A program made the position numbers and the translations under genes. Of a stretch of 64,000 nt of DNA, positions 56,127 to 64,000 are shown piece by piece. The notes beneath the pieces are model-generated. The model saw nothing but the letters and a program-made list of their open reading frames with translations. It searched no databases and was not told the origin of the DNA. This DNA is from Actinomyces naeslundii (lineage in GTDB: Bacteria > Actinomycetota > Actinomycetes > Actinomycetales > Actinomycetaceae). The stretch is from positions 1-64,000 of the forward strand of contig NZ_MSRR01000006.1 of the NCBI RefSeq assembly GCF_001956585.1, given 5' to 3'. Each line of letters begins with the position of its first letter. Within the stretch, counting starts at the first letter, position 1.

Positions 56127-57542
56127 TCAGTAGCGGATCGCGTCGATCGGCCGGATGCGGGTGGCCACGATCGCCGGGATGATGCCCGCCAGCGCGCCCA
56201 CGGCGGTGGCGGCGACAAGGCCGATGATGGCTGCCACCATGGGGAAGGGCGGGGTCGTTTCCACCGGGATGCCCAGGAAGGAGCTCAGCGGCATGAAGCG
56301 CATCCCCATGATCGCGATCCCGATGCCGACGACGCCGGCGACCACGGTTGCCACCACCGACTCCAGCATGATGGAGAAGAAGATGCGTCGGCTCGTCGCC
56401 CCGAAGGAGCGCCGCACCCCGATCTCGTGGATGCGCTGACGCACGGTCACCAGGGAGATGTTGACCAGGCTCAGGGCTCCCAGAAGCATGACGAACACAC
56501 CGGCGGCCGTGACCACCTGGGTGAAGGTGCTCGCACTGGAGCTCATGCTGCTGCCCTGGAGGTTGTCCTCGGTCCGGGTCGAGCCCTGGCCGAAGCGCGC
56601 GTCCAGGTCCTTCTTGGCCAGGCTGGCCACATCCTTGGCGCCGCTCTTGCCGGCCCAGACCTCCAGTGTGGGGGCGGGGCGGGTGGCGTCCTTGGGCAGC
56701 CAGCTCTCGTAGGGCGTGTTGAGAGCGAAGGCGGTCACGGGCTGTGTGCACGGCAGGCCCGCGTCCCGCTCGGGGTCGCCGCTGCAGCCGATGAGGGAGA
56801 GGTCCTCCGCCTCGAGCACACCGACGATCGTGAAGGAGGTCTGCACGGGGGAGAAGGAGGTGATGGTGATCGGCCCGGTGAACTGCTGGATCCCCATCGC
56901 GTCGAGGAACCCCTGGGTGACGACCAGGCTCGGGGAGAGATCGTCCTCGTCCTGCGCGGTGAACCAGCGCCCCTGGGAGATGCTCTTGTGATGCAGGAGC
57001 CCGTAGCTCAGGCTCACGGTCTGGGTGGGGACGCTCCGGGCGCCGTCGGGGAAGGAGAAACGGACGTTGGAGGTGTAGGTCGTCGCCCAGGACTTGACGT
57101 CGTAGCGCTCGACGAAGCTGCTCATCGCCCCCGAGATCCTCGCTGCAGTCGCAGCACTGGTCGTGGTGCTCGCGCCCGAGCCGTCTGCGCTGCTACTACC
57201 CCCGCCACTGCTCCCGCCACTGCCCCCACTGCTGCCGGCTCCGTTGCTGCCGGTGCTCTCGTCTGCGCTCGCCTCGGGTGCGTCGTCGGCCTGGAGGGCC
57301 TGGTCCAGGCCCTTGCCGGTGGGACTGACGTTGATCGTCACCGTGCCTTGGCGACCGGTGTACTTCTCGCCCACCTTGTTGATGGCGTCGACGGAGACCT
57401 GCCCCAGGGCGATGACGAAGGTCATGGCCGCCACTGCCGCCGCCACGCCCACCAGTGACAGCAGGACCCTCAGCTTGCCGATGCGCAGCTGAGCCCAGGC
57501 CTCGACGATGGCGCCGAAGAATCCGGTGAGAATGCCGTTCAT
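56127..57542 (-). CDS. MacB-like ABC transporter permease
   Basis: A 471-residue permease. One N-terminal membrane helix (VLLSLVGVAAAVAAMTFVIAL) is followed by a large extracellular MacB periplasmic-core-like domain holding a Ser/Gly-rich low-complexity insert (about residues 95-125). Three FtsX-type helices end the protein after the signature ALSLVNISLVTVRQRIHEIGVRR. It acts in mechanotransmission-type export of peptides or lipophilic compounds. The start overlaps the ATPase gene by 4 bases. Confidence 0.88.
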   Translation of the reverse strand: MNGILTGFFGAIVEAWAQLRIGKLRVLLSLVGVAAAVAAMTFVIALGQVSVDAINKVGEKYTGRQGTVTINVSPTGKGLDQALQADDAPEASADESTGSNGAGSSGGSGGSSGGGSSSADGSGASTTTSAATAARISGAMSSFVERYDVKSWATTYTSNVRFSFPDGARSVPTQTVSLSYGLLHHKSISQGRWFTAQDEDDLSPSLVVTQGFLDAMGIQQFTGPITITSFSPVQTSFTIVGVLEAEDLSLIGCSGDPERDAGLPCTQPVTAFALNTPYESWLPKDATRPAPTLEVWAGKSGAKDVASLAKKDLDARFGQGSTRTEDNLQGSSMSSSASTFTQVVTAAGVFVMLLGALSLVNISLVTVRQRIHEIGVRRSFGATSRRIFFSIMLESVVATVVAGVVGIGIAIMGMRFMPLSSFLGIPVETTPPFPMVAAIIGLVAATAVGALAGIIPAIVATRIRPIDAIRY

Positions 57543-58327
57543 GAGGCTCCTTCGAGACTGGTGGGGACGGTCGGGTAGGGGGAGGTCGGAGGAGTGGCGA
57601 CCTCACCGAACTCCTCCAGGCTGCCGACCTGACGGCGCGTGACGGAGATCGGGGTGAGGGTGCCGTGATCGAGTCGGTACTGCGTGTGGGCGCGGCCGGC
57701 CACGGCCAGGTCGTGAGTGATGATGATGAGGGCGGCGCCGTTCTCGGCGCACTGGCGCTCCAGGAGCGTCATGACCGAGTTGCCGGTGTCGACATCGAGG
57801 GCGCCGGTGGGCTCGTCGGCCAGGATGACGCTGGGACGGCGGGACAGTGCCCTCGCGATGGCCACCCGCTGCTGCTCGCCTCCCGAGAGGCGTGCGATGG
57901 GTGATCCCACCTTGTCTCCCAGACCTACGGCCTCCAACAGCTCCGCGGCCCGTGCGCTACGGGTCCAGAAGGCCTTGCCGGTGTCGTACAGGAGCGGAGC
58001 GGCCACGTTCTCGGTGGTGCTCAGTCCCGAGATGAGATTGAAGGACTGGAAGACGAAGCCGAAGGTCCTCCCCCGCAGGTGGGCGCGGCGGCTCTCCCCG
58101 AGCCGGGAGGTGTCGGTGCCGGACAGCGTGTAGTTGCCCGACGTCGGTCTGTCGATGAGGCCCAGGATGTTGAGCAGGGTGGACTTCCCGGTTCCCGAGC
58201 GTCCCACGATGGCCACGTGCTCGCCGGGGGAGACGCTCAGGTTGACTCCCGTGAGGATCTGCAGGGGCTCGGAGTCGGGAACGGTGAAGGTGCGGGTGAT
58301 CTCCCGCAGCTCCAGCAGCCCGCTCAC
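57539..58327 (-). CDS. MacB/LolD-type ABC transporter ATPase
   Basis: A 262-residue ATPase. Walker A GRSGTGKST at 42-50, the Q-loop in FVFQSFNLI, signature LSGGEQQRVAIARAL, Walker B VILADEPTGALD and the H-loop in IIITHD. The length and the SFNLISGLSTTENV segment are typical of the MacB/LolD group. It is second in the three-gene efflux operon with 4-base overlaps on both sides. Confidence 0.93.
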   Translation of the reverse strand: MSGLLELREITRTFTVPDSEPLQILTGVNLSVSPGEHVAIVGRSGTGKSTLLNILGLIDRPTSGNYTLSGTDTSRLGESRRAHLRGRTFGFVFQSFNLISGLSTTENVAAPLLYDTGKAFWTRSARAAELLEAVGLGDKVGSPIARLSGGEQQRVAIARALSRRPSVILADEPTGALDVDTGNSVMTLLERQCAENGAALIIITHDLAVAGRAHTQYRLDHGTLTPISVTRRQVGSLEEFGEVATPPTSPYPTVPTSLEGAS

Positions 58328-59391
58328 AGGATTTCCTTACCGTCGGCGTCGTAGCAGGCGGAGTTGTCCGGCTCGCAGGTGTCCGGTGTGCCGGTACGGC
58401 GCGTGTCCTTGTTGGGCACGAACTGGAGGACCTCCTGGTCCGCCTTGAGGCCGGCGGTCACCTGGATGTTCGTACCGTCCGTGATTCCCAGGGTCACGGC
58501 GGTCTTGACCGCCTTCGAGGTGTCTCCGGACTCGGGGACCAGCCACACGAAGCCCGAGCCGACCTTGCCCTCCACAGCGGTGACGGGAATCAGCAGGGTG
58601 TCGGAGGCACTACCCGCGTCGACGCTGATGGTGGCGGGCATGCCGGCGAAGACCTTCTGGTCGCCGGGGACCGAGCAGCGCATCTCCACGCTGGTGCCGT
58701 CACCGGAGGTGGTCGTCGTCGAGCCGTCCCCGCCGGTGGTCGTCGAGCTGGTGGACTTGGTTCCGACCTTGAGGTTGTTGCACTGGAAGGGGGCCGGGCC
58801 CCCCTCGAGCGTCAGGGTCGCGGCGGTGGGGGCGTTGGTGAGCCGGTACTGCTGAGCGGCGCTGACGGTGCCGGTGGCCGAGTAGGTCGAGGGCGTGATC
58901 GTGGCCACGACCACGCCGACGCCGGTCTCCTGCTGCTTGATGACCTTGGGTGTCACCGTGCCGCTGACAGGCGCGTAGATCGTGGACCAGGTGACCTTGT
59001 CCGCGACCGGTGTCTGGGTGACGTTGCCCTCCCCGTCCGTGCTCGTCGTCGGGTTCTGGGTCTCGGTGTGCTTGATGTAGAGCAGAGGATCGCCGGCGCT
59101 GACCTGAGCGTCCTTCTCCACAGCCACCGAGTCCACCACGCCGGCCAGGTCGGCCTGGACCTCGACAGTGGCGTCCTGGACGATACGGCCCTTGACGTCG
59201 ATCTTGTTGGCGATATTGCCCTTGGCGACAGTGACGGTGTTGACGTTGGCGGCGTAGCCGGGGGAGATGTCGGCGGTCGCGCTGTCGTTCTGCGAGGGGA
59301 AGAAGGCGATCTTGACCAGGGCGATGGCGACGATCACCGCGATGAGGGCCTTGAGGGCAGGCCAGACGAAGCGCTTCACGGCGTCCTCCAT
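58324..59391 (-). CDS. MacA/HlyD-like membrane fusion (adaptor) protein
   Basis: A 355-residue adaptor. One N-terminal membrane helix (ALIAVIVAIALVKIAFF) precedes an extracellular part with the biotinyl-lipoyl halves (VEVQADLAGVVDSVAVEKDA and VTWSTIYAPVSGTV) and a C-terminal beta-barrel region ending in DTCEPDNSACYDAD with two cysteines. A short Thr/Ser/Gly-rich loop breaks the middle. With the ATPase and permease it forms a MacAB-type exporter; in a monoderm the adaptor would cross the wall zone, not reach an outer membrane. First gene of the operon. Confidence 0.85.
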   Translation of the reverse strand: MEDAVKRFVWPALKALIAVIVAIALVKIAFFPSQNDSATADISPGYAANVNTVTVAKGNIANKIDVKGRIVQDATVEVQADLAGVVDSVAVEKDAQVSAGDPLLYIKHTETQNPTTSTDGEGNVTQTPVADKVTWSTIYAPVSGTVTPKVIKQQETGVGVVVATITPSTYSATGTVSAAQQYRLTNAPTAATLTLEGGPAPFQCNNLKVGTKSTSSTTTGGDGSTTTTSGDGTSVEMRCSVPGDQKVFAGMPATISVDAGSASDTLLIPVTAVEGKVGSGFVWLVPESGDTSKAVKTAVTLGITDGTNIQVTAGLKADQEVLQFVPNKDTRRTGTPDTCEPDNSACYDADGKEIL

Positions 59392-59500
59392 GATGACAAC
59401 GGGATCGGAACCGGGGAGGGAGCCCGCGTTCCTGATTAATACGGGCAGAGACTACGGCAGGGACACTCATCTGACCTCATCCTGAAGGAGGAATGCTGAA

Positions 59501-59530
59501 AGCCCTCTCCAACCGAGGTTGGAGAGGGCT
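59501..59530 (-). terminator. terminator after galK
   Basis: AGCCCTCTCCAACC at 59501-59514 pairs perfectly with 59517-59530. In the galK direction the stem is followed by TTTC. It also separates galK from the efflux operon. Confidence 0.78.
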
Positions 59531-59573
59531 GAGCACCGTGAGCTACGCGGGCTGGCCGGCGGTGCTGCGCGGC

Positions 59574-60848
59574 TCAGGGAAGTCGACCGGCCGGGGCGGC
59601 GGGAACCGCGTCCAGGAAGGCCGGCGGGTTGAAGCCCTCGCGCTCGTAGGCCTGTGCCACGGCAGCGGCCACATCGTGGACGGTCTTGGCATCCACCAGG
59701 GCGATCGCCGAGCCCCCGAACCCGCCACCGGTCATGCGCGCTCCATGGGCGCCGGCGGCGCGGGCGGCCTCCACGGCCACGTCCAGCTCGGGGCAGGTGC
59801 ACTCGTAGTCCACGCGCAGCGACTCGTGCGAGGCGTCCATGAGCCTGCCCGCCTCGGCGAGCTTCTCGCCGCGCAGAGGGCGTCCGTCCTGCAGGAGGTC
59901 GACCAACCGGCGGGTGCGGTCGATCTCGGTGACCACGTGCCGGGTGCGCTTGATCAGCTCGTCGGCGTCGTCGGTGCTGGAGAGCCGCTCCAGGGCCTGA
60001 GGCAGATCCTCGATCGCGATGTCCGCCAGGAGCTCGACGCCCAGGATCTGGGCGGCGCGCTCGCAGGCCGCTCGTCTGGCACCGTACTGACCGTCATCCA
60101 GGGAGTGCTTGGCCTTGGTGTCGATGACCAGCAGGGCCAGGTCCTCGGCGGCCAGGTCGAAGGGTACGTGGGCCACCGAGCCGTCGCGGCAGTCCAGCTC
60201 CAGGGCGTGACCCTCGCGGCAGCGCAGGGAGGCCGACTGGTCCATGCCGCCGGTGGGGGCTCCGGCCATCTCGTTCTCCGTGCGCACGCAGTTGGTCACC
60301 AGGCGGGCGCGTCCGGCGTCGTCGGGCTCCTCAGGCGTTCCGGCCAGCCCCAGGCCCGCGACCTCGTCGATGGCGACGGCCGCCGAGCACTCCAGGGCCG
60401 CCGAGGAGGACAGGCCGCCTCCCAGGGGCACGCAGGAGACAAGGGCGGCGTCGAAGCCGGGCAGGTCCTCGAACCCGTCACGCTCCAGGGCCCAGGCGAC
60501 GCCGGCGATGTAGGCCGCCCAGTGCGCCACCTCGCCGGGAGTGCCCTTGGGGCCGATCGTGTCGAGGCTCGTGACGTCGACCTTCTCCCTGGTCTGGGGG
60601 GAGACCAGACGCACGGTGCGGTCGTCGCGGCGTCGCAGTGCCAGGTGCGCCCGGTGGGGCAGGGCGATCGGCAGGGCCAGGCCGCCGTTGTAGTCGGTGT
60701 GCTCCCCGATGATGTTGACGCGCCCAGGTGCGTACCAGACGCCGTCGGGCTCGGCCTCGAAGACCTCGCGGAACAGGGCGGTCGCGGCCTCGGCGCCCTC
60801 CTTCGGGCTCATGGCGGGGGCGAAGACGGGAGCATCGTTGGTCATCAT
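59574..60848 (-). CDS. galK: galactokinase
   Basis: A 424-residue GHMP kinase that phosphorylates galactose, the first Leloir step. Conserved: the galactokinase signature GRVNIIGEHTDYNGG near residue 43, the ATP loop PLGGGLSSSAALE near 144, TGGMDQSASL with the catalytic Asp, and the C-terminal GARMTGGGFGGSAIAL. CAGGAG precedes an ATGATG start. galT and galE are not in the window. The DeoR-type gene upstream, 87 bases away in the same direction, probably controls it. Confidence 0.95.
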   Translation of the reverse strand: MMTNDAPVFAPAMSPKEGAEAATALFREVFEAEPDGVWYAPGRVNIIGEHTDYNGGLALPIALPHRAHLALRRRDDRTVRLVSPQTREKVDVTSLDTIGPKGTPGEVAHWAAYIAGVAWALERDGFEDLPGFDAALVSCVPLGGGLSSSAALECSAAVAIDEVAGLGLAGTPEEPDDAGRARLVTNCVRTENEMAGAPTGGMDQSASLRCREGHALELDCRDGSVAHVPFDLAAEDLALLVIDTKAKHSLDDGQYGARRAACERAAQILGVELLADIAIEDLPQALERLSSTDDADELIKRTRHVVTEIDRTRRLVDLLQDGRPLRGEKLAEAGRLMDASHESLRVDYECTCPELDVAVEAARAAGAHGARMTGGGFGGSAIALVDAKTVHDVAAAVAQAYEREGFNPPAFLDAVPAAPAGRLP

Positions 60849-60935
60849 GGTCTCCTGAGGTTGGTTGTTCTGATGTGCTCAGTCAGTGGGCGGGCGGTTG
60901 GCGGGACGCGAGTAAGGCTGAGGGAACGGTCGGGG

Positions 60936-61787
60936 TCAGGCTGCGACCGTCAGGCGGGTGCCGGTCTGCTGAAGGGAGCTGATGGTGTCGGTGTCGGGCT
61001 CGGCATCGGTGACCAGGACCCCGATGTCCCGGGTGGGGCAGAAGGACCGCAGACCCAGGACCCCCCACTTGGTGGAGTCCAGTGTGGCCACCACCGTGCG
61101 GCCTGCGGCTACGAGCGCCTGGTTGGCGGAGGCCTCCAAGAGGTTGGGCGTCATGAGCCCGGCCTCCGGGGTGAAGCCGTGGGCGCCCAGGAAGACCCAC
61201 TCCACGCGCATCGTGCGCAGCGCGTCGACGGCCACCGGCCCCACCAGGGCGTTTGACGGCGTGCGCTCGCCCCCGGTGACCACCACGGTCGGGGCGTCAC
61301 GGTTCTCGGAGCGGGCGGTATCGGCGGCGTCGAAGAGCACCTGTGCGGCCGGCAGCGAGTTCGTGATGACGGTCAGGGTCGGGAAGTGCTCCATCTCGGT
61401 CAGGGCCTGGGCGAGCGCCAGGGTGGTGGTCCCGGCCGACAGCGCCAAGGAGTCCCCGGGGCGCACCATGGCGGCCGCGGCCTGGCCGATACGGCGCTTG
61501 GCATCCAGATTGAGGGTGGATTTTGCGGTGAAACGGGGCTCGATGGTGGTGGGGCCGGCCGCCACCGCGCCGCCGTGAACGCGCTCGACCAGCCCCTGGG
61601 CGACGAGCTCGGTGATATCACGGCGCACGGTCATCTCCGAGATCCCCAGCTCCTCGACGACGTCGGCCACGCGGATGCCGCCCGTGGCCGCGACCCGCTC
61701 CAGAATGTGTTCCTGGCGCTGTCGGGCCAGCATCGGTGCCGGACGCGATGATCCGGCGGTGGAGGAGGCGGAGAGACCGGATTGCAT
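60936..61787 (-). CDS. DeoR-family transcriptional regulator
   Basis: A 283-residue sugar-phosphate-responsive repressor. The N-terminal DeoR helix-turn-helix (ARQRQEHILERV, RVADVVEELGISEMTVRRDI near residues 30-60) is followed by the DeoR C-terminal sensor domain (LSAGTTTLALAQAL and VFLGAHGFTPEAGLMTPN). The start is uncertain: ATG at 61787 or ATG at 61733, neither with an RBS. It lies upstream of galK in the same direction, so galactose or a related sugar phosphate is the likely effector. Confidence 0.9.
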   Translation of the reverse strand: MQSGLSASSTAGSSRPAPMLARQRQEHILERVAATGGIRVADVVEELGISEMTVRRDITELVAQGLVERVHGGAVAAGPTTIEPRFTAKSTLNLDAKRRIGQAAAAMVRPGDSLALSAGTTTLALAQALTEMEHFPTLTVITNSLPAAQVLFDAADTARSENRDAPTVVVTGGERTPSNALVGPVAVDALRTMRVEWVFLGAHGFTPEAGLMTPNLLEASANQALVAAGRTVVATLDSTKWGVLGLRSFCPTRDIGVLVTDAEPDTDTISSLQQTGTRLTVAA

Positions 61788-61837
61788 GAGGCCAGTTTGC
61801 CAGACCTTGACGGCGAAAACACCATCTCCGCACGTTC

Positions 61838-61857
61838 TCGCACAGAGTCGCACAGAG
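61838..61857. repeat. tandem TCGCACAGAG repeat upstream of deoR gene
   Basis: Two perfect 10-base copies, 61838-61847 and 61848-61857, lie 50-70 bases before the DeoR-family start in the divergent gap to the RNA-ligase-like gene. One helical turn per copy fits a repressor binding the same face twice; this is a guess. Confidence 0.35.
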
Positions 61858-62052
61858 GAATTGGTGGTAGTTCACATTTCAGCCATTCGGTCGGTCATGG
61901 CACACTTATCCCGCTCGTGCGGCACTCCCGGCTGGGATGTAGGGGGTGTGGCGCGGTAGTGTGTTCAGGTCACCTTCAGGACATCTGCTCGTCCTGACGC
62001 CCGACCCCGCATCAACCAGATCAGCCAATCGTCCCGTAGGAGCTCAGGAGCC

Positions 62053-62712
62053 ATGCAGATCCCCGCACCAGACGCGCACCAGTGCGTGATCGGTGTGGCC
62101 ATCGCCCTGCCCTCCCACTACGCCGCCCAGGTGCGGGCGGTGCGGGAGGCCGCTGGAGATCCTCTGGCCGAGGTCGTTCCGCCCCACATCACCCTGCTGC
62201 CGCCGACCGCCGTCGACGTCGACTCGCTCGATGAGGTCATGCGGCACTTGCGCAACGTGGCTGCGGGGACTCAGCCCTTCGACGTGCGTCTCGACGAGGT
62301 CGGCACCTTCCGCCCCGTCAGTCCGGTGGTCTACCTCAGTCTGCGCAGCGGTGCCAAGGAGTGCGACAGCCTTCAGGCCCGGGTCCGCGACCGCCGCGGC
62401 CCTCTGGCCCGCTCGCTCAGCTTCCCCTTTCACCCGCACGTGACCCTGGCCCATGAGGTGGCCGATGAGGGGCTCGACGTCGCAGCGAGGCAGGGTGCGG
62501 GGCTGGTCATGGACTTCACCGTCACCAAGCTCCATCTCTACCGCCACCTCACTCGGTCCGGCTGCGATGAGTATCCCGGCTCGGGGGGCTGGGAGGTGGT
62601 GGCCGCCTTCGCCTTCGGCGGTTCGCTCGCATCCGGTGCTGCTGACGTCTCCGTTGAGGGGACGGCGCCGGTAGCGCCGGCGACTCCGACGACTCCCGTG
62701 GTCTCGGTGTGA
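62053..62712 (+). CDS. 2'-5' RNA ligase/2H phosphoesterase-like protein
   Basis: A 219-residue 2H phosphoesterase-fold protein. The two HxT/HxS motifs are PPHITLLPP near residue 48 and FHPHVTLAHE near residue 134. Such proteins act on 2'-5' or cyclic phosphates of RNA or small nucleotides; the real substrate is unknown. The last 35 residues are Ala/Pro/Thr-rich. AGGAGC precedes the ATG. The stop overlaps the next gene (GTGTGA), so they are coupled. Confidence 0.85.
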   Translation: MQIPAPDAHQCVIGVAIALPSHYAAQVRAVREAAGDPLAEVVPPHITLLPPTAVDVDSLDEVMRHLRNVAAGTQPFDVRLDEVGTFRPVSPVVYLSLRSGAKECDSLQARVRDRRGPLARSLSFPFHPHVTLAHEVADEGLDVAARQGAGLVMDFTVTKLHLYRHLTRSGCDEYPGSGGWEVVAAFAFGGSLASGAADVSVEGTAPVAPATPTTPVVSV

Positions 62713-63731
62713 TCGAGCGCGTCAAGGCCTTTCTGGCGGCCGGGCGGCGAACGAGGATCGGACGAGCCCTGGTCCGTTACGGCACGGCACGCGGTGCGCT
62801 CATGGCCGGTGGGATCGCTTACACGGCCATGTTCTCGGTCTTCGCGGTGCTGGTCATCGGCGTGAACCTGCTCATGGTGGTGCTCGGCAATCACCCCACT
62901 ATCCGCGCGGCCGTTGTCGACTCGATCAACTCCATGCTGCCCGGCGTCATCGACGCCGGTAACGGTCGGGGGCTGGTGTCGGTGAACCAGCTGACGCTCA
63001 CCTCCGCGCTCAATCTGGGCTCCGTGGTGGCGGCGGGAGCGCTCATCTACTCGGTCATCAGCCTCATGGGCACCCTCAAGATCGCACTACGTGCCATGTT
63101 CGGCCTGGTCAACCCCGCGATGAGGCCGGTGGTCGGGCAGCTGGCGAATATCGCCGGCTTCCTCGTCATCGTGGCCGGGGTGCTGGTGACCGCCGTTGCC
63201 TCGGTGGTGACGACGACGTTGTCGGGCAGCGTCGGACGGGCCCTGGGGCTGCCGGAGTCGCTGACCGGGACCGGGGTCTGGCTGACGACGCTCCTGATCT
63301 CCTTCCTCATCGACACCGGTGTCCTGTCGCTCCTCATCACCATCTGCGGGATCCGCCCGCCCCGACGCGATCTGGTGCTGGGGTGCATGCTGGGCGCCTT
63401 CGCGCTCGGCGTGCTGCGCCAGGTGGGAACCGGCGCGGTCGGTTCGGTGACGCGTAACCCGCTGCTCGCCTCCTTCGCGGCCATCGCCGTCCTCATCCTG
63501 TGGCTGCACCTGACCAGCCGTATCGTGCTGCTCATGGCGGCCTGGATGGCTAACCCGCCGCTGCCCCGCGACGTCGACCACCCCGACGAGGTCCACGCCC
63601 ACGAGCGCCCCAACTACGTGACGCTCTCCGTGCCCGAGACCCTGACCTGGCCCCGCCAGTCCATCACCGGCAGCCTCGAGGCCGACCCGACGGCGCACCC
63701 CGACTACGTCCCTCCGGTGGTGATCCCCTGA
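62709..63731 (+). CDS. YihY/BrkB family membrane protein
   Basis: A 340-residue protein with about six hydrophobic segments and the YihY/BrkB family features: MAGGIAYTAMFSVFAVLVI near residue 31, GLVSVNQLTLTSALNLGS, and the C-terminal LLASFAAIAVLILWLHLTSRIVLLMAAW. The family was once called ribonuclease BN but is now regarded as a membrane protein of unknown function. It has a polar C-terminal tail of about 55 residues. GTG start overlapping the previous stop. Confidence 0.88.
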   Translation: MIERVKAFLAAGRRTRIGRALVRYGTARGALMAGGIAYTAMFSVFAVLVIGVNLLMVVLGNHPTIRAAVVDSINSMLPGVIDAGNGRGLVSVNQLTLTSALNLGSVVAAGALIYSVISLMGTLKIALRAMFGLVNPAMRPVVGQLANIAGFLVIVAGVLVTAVASVVTTTLSGSVGRALGLPESLTGTGVWLTTLLISFLIDTGVLSLLITICGIRPPRRDLVLGCMLGAFALGVLRQVGTGAVGSVTRNPLLASFAAIAVLILWLHLTSRIVLLMAAWMANPPLPRDVDHPDEVHAHERPNYVTLSVPETLTWPRQSITGSLEADPTAHPDYVPPVVIP

Positions 63732-63892
63732 GTGTGGATGAAACCACTTTCTTGGGAGAGATGAGGATGGCGGTGGCGTCCGAAGACGGAATTTTTACGA
63801 ATCAAAAGGTGGGCGTGACGTGTTCTCGATTCCCTGGTCGCCTACTGATTCGGTAGGATATGTATGCATCGGCGAGTTGTGAGTCCGGGGAG

Positions 63893-63920
63893 TTGAGATT
63901 CTCGTCTGCATGGGTAGCAT
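63893..63920 (+). promoter_or_regulatory. promoter of the gene at the right edge
   Basis: TTGAGA at 63893-63898 and TAGCAT at 63915-63920 are 16 bases apart, about 50 bases before the next start codon, in an AT-richer gap of 237 bases after the YihY-like gene. Confidence 0.5.
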
Positions 63921-63968
63921 TGCGTGTCGAACGCAACCTTTGTTTTCTTTTTCCTGAAAGGAGCTGTC

Positions 63969-64000
63969 GTGTCAGCGGCTAAACGAGTACTCATCTTCGC
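63969..64000 (+). CDS. 5' end of an unidentified gene, cut by window edge
   Basis: A GTG follows GAAAGGAGCTGTC, a strong ribosome binding site, and opens VSAAKRVLIF before the window ends. The basic-then-hydrophobic start would fit a signal peptide. Too short to name. Confidence 0.55.
   Translation, partial: MSAAKRVLIF

Overview
The window reads as chromosomal DNA of a high-GC actinobacterium, most like an oral Actinomyces of the oris/naeslundii type. The case rests on very high GC, frequent GTG starts, 4-base start/stop overlaps, NucS in place of MutS/MutL, a ureABCEFGD urease cluster, a levansucrase next to a levanase, an LPXTG-type surface protein and cysteine-free alternative ribosomal proteins. 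No rRNA, tRNA, CRISPR array, insertion sequence or prophage was seen. Species assignment is inference.

Left part (1-13.9 kb): a GH3 glycosidase with permuted domains whose 5' end is interrupted; a carboxymuconolactone-decarboxylase-like protein; an HxlR regulator divergent from a quinone oxidoreductase/hydrolase pair across a long dyad; a second hydrolase; a methyltransferase; an EVE-McrB/McrC type IV restriction pair whose 3' end overlaps a tail-to-tail RHH/Doc toxin-antitoxin module; a cytoplasmic alpha-amylase; a DJ-1/PfpI protein and an SdpI-like membrane protein.

14-30.6 kb: a divergon of two PspC-domain membrane proteins, one a histidine kinase followed by its NarL-type regulator, with a repeat cluster between them. 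Next comes a long co-directional block: Sua5, a WecA/TagO-type phosphotransferase, an AtpI-like protein, the full F1Fo ATP synthase operon atpBEFHAGDC, a DUF2550 protein and nucS. atpB has no ATG, GTG or TTG that would give a full-length protein, and a CTG behind a good ribosome binding site looks like the start.

30.6-37 kb: an AlkZ-like winged-helix protein, nagA and a DinB-family protein, then an accessory stretch with a lower-GC hypothetical membrane protein and a two-gene exported pair (DUF6318 lipoprotein and PKD-like protein), followed by about 650 bases with no gene.

37-49.2 kb: a leftward nitrogen operon ureA-B-C-E-F-G-D, urea transporter and purU; a leftward operon of zinc-independent ribosomal proteins L28, L33, S14, L31 and L36; divergent from it, across a Zur-like box, a homologue of mycobacterial Mrf/Rv0106; then glyA-folD behind a ZTP riboswitch. 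These parts form two physiological modules: urea nitrogen and one-carbon metabolism, and the zinc-starvation ribosome response.

49.2-64 kb: a GH32 levanase facing a GH68 levansucrase, an LPLTG-anchored choice-of-anchor-L surface protein, acylphosphatase, exodeoxyribonuclease III, a MacAB-like three-gene efflux operon, galactokinase with a DeoR-type regulator, a 2'-5' RNA ligase-like protein, a YihY/BrkB membrane protein and the first codons of one more gene. Several convergent junctions carry long GC hairpins without a T-run, and several genes have a -10-like box 6-7 bases before the start codon, which suggests leaderless mRNAs.
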